Positions 57,176 to 64,000 of a stretch of 64,000 bases of DNA are shown here, piece by piece; within the stretch, counting starts at the first letter, position 1; each line of letters opens with the position of its first letter. The position numbers and the translations under genes were made by a program. Below the pieces are notes generated by a model. It did not search any database. It was not told the DNA's origin and worked only from the letters and a program-made list of their open reading frames with translations. This stretch comes from Primula veris (Eukaryota; Streptophyta; Magnoliopsida; Ericales; Primulaceae), in contig OY821744.1 in assembly GCA_963682055.1 (NCBI GenBank), positions 4,097,001 to 4,161,000 on the forward strand, read 5' to 3'.

Positions 57176-60100
57176 ATGGCGAGCCGTAAGGAAGATGAGA
57201 AGAACGAGAGGATTATACGGAATCTTCTCAAACTTGCGGATAATCGACGGTGTATCAACTGTAACAGCTTGGTATAATTCTTAAATTTAATTCTTTTTGC
57301 TATAATTAGTCATAAGGTTAATAGGGGCACTACTGGAAGTGCTGATTAGGTTATGCTTAAGAGTAAGATCGAGCTTAATTCTAATTAAGTTATCTATAAA
57401 GAATTTTTCCTGCAAAAAAAGTTTCATATGTAACCGACATTTCACGTCGGTGGACACAGCATCATCATGCCTAAGTGGTTTGACCATTTATTCTTATATT
57501 ACTGTAAACATAACCTACAAAGTGAAAATAACTTTCATTTGGATTGAGTAATTTCTTTAGATTCTTTAAACAATAATGCGTTATCGTAGTTATAGGGGGC
57601 TTCTTCTAACTTTTATGTGGATTCTCATTTATTGGGAGGGGCATGTCATAAAATATATATAAACCGTCAACACACTGTATTAATTGTGTGCATATACGGG
57701 TGTGTGTTTGTTACTTTATTTAGTAAATAACTTAGTGAACGATTTTGCTTCAAGAGATTCGTGTTGAAGCCTGTTATATTTTCCATTAAATAATTTGCGT
57801 GTTTATCTTCGGAAACAGGGACCACAGTACGTGTGCACTAATTTCGAGACATTTATTTGCACTGCCTGTAGTGGCATTCAGTAAGTTTTCTAACCCTTTT
57901 AAATTGACTGAGAGCTTATTTTGGAACAATATCTAAAGATGAGGATGACTTAGAATCATATTTTTTTAAACCCATATGTAGACTTCTATGTACTCAGTAT
58001 ATGTTTAAATTGAAGTCTAAGAGAATGACGGTTTAAGGCCGAGCTTGCTAGTCTGTTAGCACTAAGCATACTTATAATAATTTTCCGATATGCTGATTTA
58101 AAGACCTGATGAATATTAATTTCAGCCGAGAGTTCACACACAGAGTAAAGTCAGTGTCTATGGCTAAATTTACCTCACAAGAAGTCAGTGCTCTTCAAGG
58201 AGGAGGAAATGCGGTATGCCTGAGTATTTTTGTGACAATGTTCTTAAATTATGATTCATCTATTATTATATGAAACCATGCTTATTTATCATAAAACCCG
58301 ACTTTCTTTTCTTTTAACAGCGTGCGAAGCAAATTTATTTAAAGGAATGGGACCCACAACGGCAAACTGTTCCTGATAGCAGGTTTATACTTTTTTTTAT
58401 TCATCACGCTTAATGGGTTTCTTGGCATAGTGGTATTCCTCACCCACCGCGAAATATGGAGGTTGCCTATATACAAATTGGGGCAAGGTCGCTAGGGTCG
58501 CTGTAGTTAAATTACAAGGATATTAGTTCTATTTATCTACCTAAAAAGAGTAGAGAAAACGATGAGCACCCACTATACAACTACCCTATATAATACATTT
58601 ACCAAGGCTTTGAATTGGTATGTTTTGATTAAAAAAACAAACCGCCGTTTCCTTTATTCCCTAAAATTCATAATTACAAGATGGTTCCTAGAAAAATCAT
58701 GTATGGAAATGTGGTTGTAAGAGGTTATTTAAAACTGAAAAAGTGGTACTTTTACGACAACTTTAGTGAATAATATATGAAAAGTGCAGTGGATGCTCTA
58801 ATCTGGCTCGTATAGTTGGGTTTTCTCCTGCTCTCTATATCTTCTGATGTTATTACCTTTGTTGCAGAAATGTTGAAAAACTCCGGGATTTCATTAAACA
58901 TGTTTATGTGGATAGAAGATACACTGGCGAGAAAAGCTACGACAAACCTCCTAGAGCAAAGATGGTAAGATCTTAAACTTATTTGCTAAAATTAGAAACA
59001 ATGGAAAGCAAGACAGAGACTAGAAATAACAAAAAACATTAGACCTCTTTCTATCCCCTTTTTCTTATTTTAAGAGTTACACAAGGCTAAAAATATGGTG
59101 TTTAGGGAATTGTATAATGGTTATTGTAGGCAGTGGCGTAAACAGGATTGGATCAGGGTAGGGACCATAGTCCATATATGATATTTTGTTAAAACTTAAA
59201 TTTTGACAGTTTTTGCCATTACCTCTTATGTCACCATCTAGTTCCTCCACCTTATAGGGCTTAGATAGTTCATTGTTGTGATTCCATGTTTTATCATCTA
59301 ATGCATTTCTATCCTAAACAGGGTGAACCAGACGAATCATCAGATAATAAGAGTGGGTCTCGAAGCCCACCTTATAGCGACAGGCCTAGTCCTGGTGGTA
59401 GAAGTGATGATAGAGAGAGAAAAAACAACTATGATGAGAGACGAAGTCCTGGATTCGATAAAATTAGTCCTGCTCGAACTGAGATAGTTAACGATTGGCG
59501 ACGTGAAGATAGATTTGGAAATTCTAAAAAATCCGACGACGGTAGAATTTCTGACGGAAGTACCAAATTTGAGGGAAGATCTCCAGATCGGCAACAAGAT
59601 TCTGACATGTCGAGCCCACCTGTGGTCAGACCAGTTAGAGAGATTTTAGGGGACAATGTTTCTCCTCTCAGAGTAATTGAACCTCCTAGAATTATTGAAC
59701 CTCCTAAAGCTAATAGTGGAAGGGGGCCTGACGGCTTTGTACGCACACAGGTCATTTTGTGCAATTCTTATATTGCTATCTATCAGTTTTTGTATTCATC
59801 CACAGTTGTTTTCTTTTTTTACTTTCTTATTGGAATTGGACTGGCTTATGTTATTACATTATTTCATGTGTGAGCTGATTTATATCTTTATACTTTTTTA
59901 CCCATCATGAACATTTCTCTTTTCACATTTTGTTTTTTACCTGGGATTCTTTACAACACATGCTTAAATTTGTAGAAATTTAGTTTAAATGTGCGTATTC
60001 ATTCATTTTTCCCATCCTAAACATTGCACTTTTGCACTATGTTTTGTGGTTCTGATCTTTAACGAGTTGGGATGAGACTTCAAGGATTTGGTTCACTCTG

Positions 60101-63100
60101 AATGCATGCTTAAATTAGTAAATCTTTTGCATTCATCTTCGTGTGTTTTCCTTCTTTTTGGTATTTGTATTTGTTGTTTCTATTGTTTCTTTTGTGTGCT
60201 GTTTATATATTTAAACTTTTTACCTGCCCTGAAAATTGAGTCTCGCATTTTTGTTTCGTTTTTTGGATTCTAAACAACCAGCCTGATGAGACCTTTTTTT
60301 GGCATCTTCCTTCCAGACAGGAAATTGACTTTGCATTTAAAATACTTAATTGCAGAGAACCGCATCTTCCGGTAGCTTGGCGTCCTCAAACGGAAATCCG
60401 GCGGAACCTAAAAATAATTCTCTAGGATCATTAATCGATTTTGATGCTGCTCCTGATCCCCCAGCTACAGTAAACGTGCCGCAGATCCATCAAGCGGCTA
60501 CAGTTCAGTCAGTTGTACAGCCAATAACTTCATCAAGTGCCGACAATTGGGCATGCTTTGATACCCCACTTCAGAAAAAACCCACCCAAGCAGCTCCCTC
60601 TACTATCAATAGTATAGATTCTTTATTATCTGGGTTATCAGTTTCTGCACCCATTAGCAATGTGACAATGTTTCCCCCTACTAGTGCCCCAGTGGTATCA
60701 CCTTTTGGATTTGGTGATTTTGGGGCTGTACAGGCGAACAACTCATTTCCTTCTGGAAATGCTCCATCTGCAACTCACTTGGTATCACCATTGCCAGCAA
60801 ATATGGTTGCAAATGGAGGCCAGATGCCTAACATGGCACGTCAACAGTTTTCTGCATATCCTGCTTCTGGCGTTCAGTCCAGTTCCCAACCTTTTGTGCA
60901 ACAAGTTGGTGGTCCTTCAAGTAATCAGGTGTGTTTCATGTTTTTGCGAGGGGAGAAATCCAAGCATGTTTTTATCTCTTTTTCCAAAAGTGCCTTAAAT
61001 TCTCGCATTTACTTGTAAAGGTAGAATTTTCTGCTACGTCTTACCAGAAGCCTTAACAAAGAACAAAAGAATTGCACATTTCGCTTTGAGACGCGCTTTT
61101 AGCGCTCCATAACATAAAAAGGCTTATGCTTTTTTGCTTTTTGTCCAATAAAGAGGGTAAGGCGTAAGCATAGATCCTTTTTTTTTTACACATCTGTGAA
61201 TCAATAAATTATTATATTGTAAAGCTTTTTCGTTTGCTTATTAGTAATTGTGTTTCCTGTTTAAATTATAAACCTTACGATTTGATCTTGTACTTGCGTG
61301 CTTCTATTAATTTATGTATTTTGCTGCATCCAAGTTTTAGATTGAATGAATATGCATAATTTGATATCGTTTTTAGCTACATAGATGGAGTACTTTTGTC
61401 GAGTTAAGTATAATATTACCCAGAACTGAAGTTTTACGCGTCTACGCGTAAACGTAGTTATTGCTTGTGTGTACCGACAAAGAACTACAAATATAAATGA
61501 GTTGTCTCCCTTTTTTCAATTTCAAGTTACATTGGCTACCAAGCTGTTCAGCAGGTGCTTAAAAGTTAGTTAGATAAATGATATAATGCTTTTAAGTCAT
61601 CAACGCTCACTTACAGGAACTTCACCCAAAAAAACTTTTTAAACTTTGCTGTGTTGTGCAGCCTTGGAGTTCATCGATTGCCACAGTTGGACAAGGAGCA
61701 CCAAACATGCCAACTGGACAAGTAAATCAGGCTCTTGCTTCTGCAGGGGTACAAGAATCTTCTTCCGGAGAAATTAAGCACGCTGGAAGACACGCATTAC
61801 CAGAGGTGGTTATATGGGTTCCTCCTGTTTGGCTCATGATTTTTCATTTAGTGACGTTTTTAAAAATAATAATATTTCCTTGTGTGCAGGATTTGTTTGC
61901 TCCTACTTACTCATATCCAGTACGAACTCCTGCCTGGCAACCTGGTCCACCTCATGGATTTGCTTACAATATGCAATATAATACTCCGATGGTATGTTTA
62001 ATCTGATCAAGATTTGTGGAGTTCTTCTACTTCATGTTTTATTAGCCCAGTTTCCTGCCTTCTTACACACTGATTCTGTGTTTGATTTTACTCAGCCCGT
62101 GCAAAGTTTTCCACAGTTTGCCAAGTCAAGCAATCCTTTTGATTTCGGCAGTGAAATGCCTCCAGCTCAAGTTCCAAGGGTATGCAAAATAATTCAAATA
62201 AAACTATGTGGTCATTTGAATTTAAGCCTTTTATGAGTGTGTATAATGCAATGATTGGGGAAATTTCGTTAATTGGTACCTGCGCCACAATCTTTACGTG
62301 CATGTTTGGTCCTTCTTTGAATATTACTTCATGGGATTGACTTGAGATAGTTGTTTAATGTTTCTGGTGCTATGAGAATTTAGTCACTGATGAGTATGAA
62401 ATTACATTTTGGCTTAATCTCTAGCACTTTAGTATGTCGTAAAAGGTCTCTTCGGTAGTATGTTCATAGATACAGAACAATGATAAGGCGTATCACAGCA
62501 ACATTTTCAAAATATTAAGCGTATAACTGGCACTGGGGAAGACTAGGCTAAGATATTTGTTTAGATACTATATGTGCCATGAATGTAACTTGCTATTCAC
62601 AATTTCTGGATAGGCCACAGTATGAAAGATCTTTGAGCATATTCACAATTTCTAAGTGGTTACTACTATTTAGGGAATGTGATTTCCTTCATTAATTGAC
62701 CAAAGATTTGTGTTCCATTTCAGTAAGATACTAAGATGTACAAACTCAACTTAGTTGGTCATTTTCCTTCTTATATCCCGAATTTTTTTTGCACTTTTAT
62801 TGTTTTGTTATCAACATTTTTGTTTGTTTGGGCTCTTCTTGTTAAAAAGTAGATTATGTGTATTATTTCTTCTGTCTTGCAGTTCCCTTCGGTGGCATCC
62901 TTGCAGGGTGTTTTACCAAATGTGACGGGTCCAACAAATACATTGCAAACCTCGCAACCTTGGATGCCATCTCAGTCATCTTATCCATCTCAATCTTTTG
63001 CTCCAAGTAATTGCTAGCATCTTTGCTGTTTTCTTTAAAAATACGAGCAATAAAAGAAAAGGTCCGTTCTTTGCATAATTTTTTAGTTGGATGGTCGTAT

Positions 63101-64000
63101 TAACTGTTAACCCTGTCCCTTAAAATGTATCAGGTGGATTTATGGGGCAGCAGATGCCGAAACATTTGTATCATGGGTAATTTGCTGCTAATCTCTGGTT
63201 CTACACGAGTACCATATGTTATCTGTTTAGTGCTCGTTTTCAGTGTCCTAAAGGCTGCTTTAGGACACTGTTTTAGAAATAGTTTAAACGACCCAGTCTG
63301 TTAAAACATGTGTCACCATATTACAACATCTGTTAGAGGCATATTTCGGTTTCTTAACCAGTGAAAATAGGAAAGCAAGCAAATGCACTTTTAGTTTATA
63401 TGACGTAAAACATGATAGATAGTAAACATAAACATTACTCGATTGTATCGATAACATGATGCTTCTTCGACTACTTTTCTTCACTTAATAACTTCAGTAT
63501 ATATATGTTGAAAGATATTTTTTGGTAAAGTTGCCTATTTTCCAACAGAGCATATATTGACATTGTTACCTTTTCAGTATAATTGATTATTTCTTAGCAT
63601 CATTCTAGGGGATCTCGAGTCTGAAGCATTTGAGAGAGAGTGAGACACATTCATATGCATAGTTAATTCCATCGTTTAACATTTATCTTACAATAAGATC
63701 CTGGAAATGACACCTTTTAAGTTGCTCGAATATCTAAAAGAGAAAAGAACAAAATAGCATGGTCTCCTCTTGTTTCTTTCTTCTTCTTTGTTCTTTTTGT
63801 GTGTGTATTTTCTCAATTTAGCATGTAATGTTTGTGTGCTTCTGCTGGGAATTTGTCGTGAATATGCAAAATAATTTCTGTTTAATATGTCAATATTACA
63901 GGCAAGGGGTTGGAGGCGACGTTGCTGCACTTGGATCAACGAACCAAAATCAGCAGTCAGGAGGAATGTTCTTTCCGCCTGCTACCCAAAGTAGTGGAAA
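57176..64000 (+). CDS. AGD14: AGD14-like ARF GTPase-activating protein (partial, runs off the window)
   Basis: Thirteen exons are in the window (57176-57271, 57819-57880, 58126-58213, 58321-58382, 58868-58964, 59322-59750, 60356-60928, 61662-61805, 61890-61991, 62096-62179, 62883-63006, 63134-63176, 63902-64000+), giving 667 residues in frame. Exons 1-5 encode the ARF-GAP domain: CINC and CTAC form the CX2CX16CX2C zinc finger, followed by GIHREFTHRVKSVSMAKF with the arginine finger, and EWDPQRQTVPDS. The rest is a low-complexity Ser/Pro/Arg-rich tail with LIDFDAAPDPP, a GFGDFG stretch and SSNPFDFG, whose NPF and DF motifs suit binding of endocytic adaptors. The enzyme stimulates GTP hydrolysis by ARF and acts in vesicle traffic. 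The domain order fits AGD14 (ZIGA4). The start follows a repeat array. The 3' end is beyond 64000. Confidence 0.92.

Noticed and set aside
59340..59764. Minus-strand open frames of 85 and 111 codons
   Set aside because: They are antisense to AGD14 exon 6, a Ser/Pro/Arg-rich exon that favours open frames on the other strand.

Overview
The window is nuclear DNA from a flowering plant, most likely a eudicot. Evidence: spliced genes with GT-AG introns, AT-rich spacers, plant-only families (FATB acyl-ACP thioesterase, GPI-anchored lipid transfer protein, AGD14-type ARF-GAP) and many plant transposons. An Asteraceae-like genome is a guess from repeat style only. There is no operon, CRISPR array, rRNA, or tRNA that I could support.

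Layout. 1-2013: two nested LTR retrotransposons on the minus strand. An LTR of one (26-1148) sits inside the decayed gag gene of a Copia-type element whose own LTR is 1667-2013. 2377-8086: a nearly full-length but decayed L1-type LINE on the minus strand with a 17-bp target-site duplication. 9113-10091: a pogo/Emigrant-like element with transposase relics. 11445-14433 and 20511-25011: tandem FATB-like thioesterase genes on the minus strand with matching exon structure; the first has lost two catalytic residues. The spacers and introns hold Stowaway, hAT-like and foldback MITEs. 31673-32990: an LTPG gene. 33575-33850: an LRR receptor kinase relic. 35846-43493: a ten-exon mitochondrial 3-hydroxyisobutyryl-CoA hydrolase-like gene with transposons in its long first intron and partial exon-1 copies upstream. 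45350-47509: a three-exon heavy-metal-associated domain protein. 47510-54900: a gene desert with a SINE-like copy, a second pogo-like element and MITEs. 54950-57175: a degenerate tandem array that runs up to and includes the start codon of an AGD14-like ARF-GAP gene (57176 to beyond 64000).

The genes do not form one pathway. FATB acts in plastid fatty-acid release, LTPG at the cell surface, the CoA hydrolase in mitochondrial valine breakdown, the HMA protein in metal binding, and AGD14 in vesicle traffic. The only local gene family is the FATB pair. I found no clear new defence or metabolic system. The most unusual observations are the FATB paralogue with Tyr and Arg in place of catalytic Asn and His, the AGD14 start codon lying in the last unit of a repeat array, and two pogo-like elements that both keep a PCNA-binding (PIP) motif. 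All exon boundaries were read by eye from splice signals and reading frame, without transcript data.
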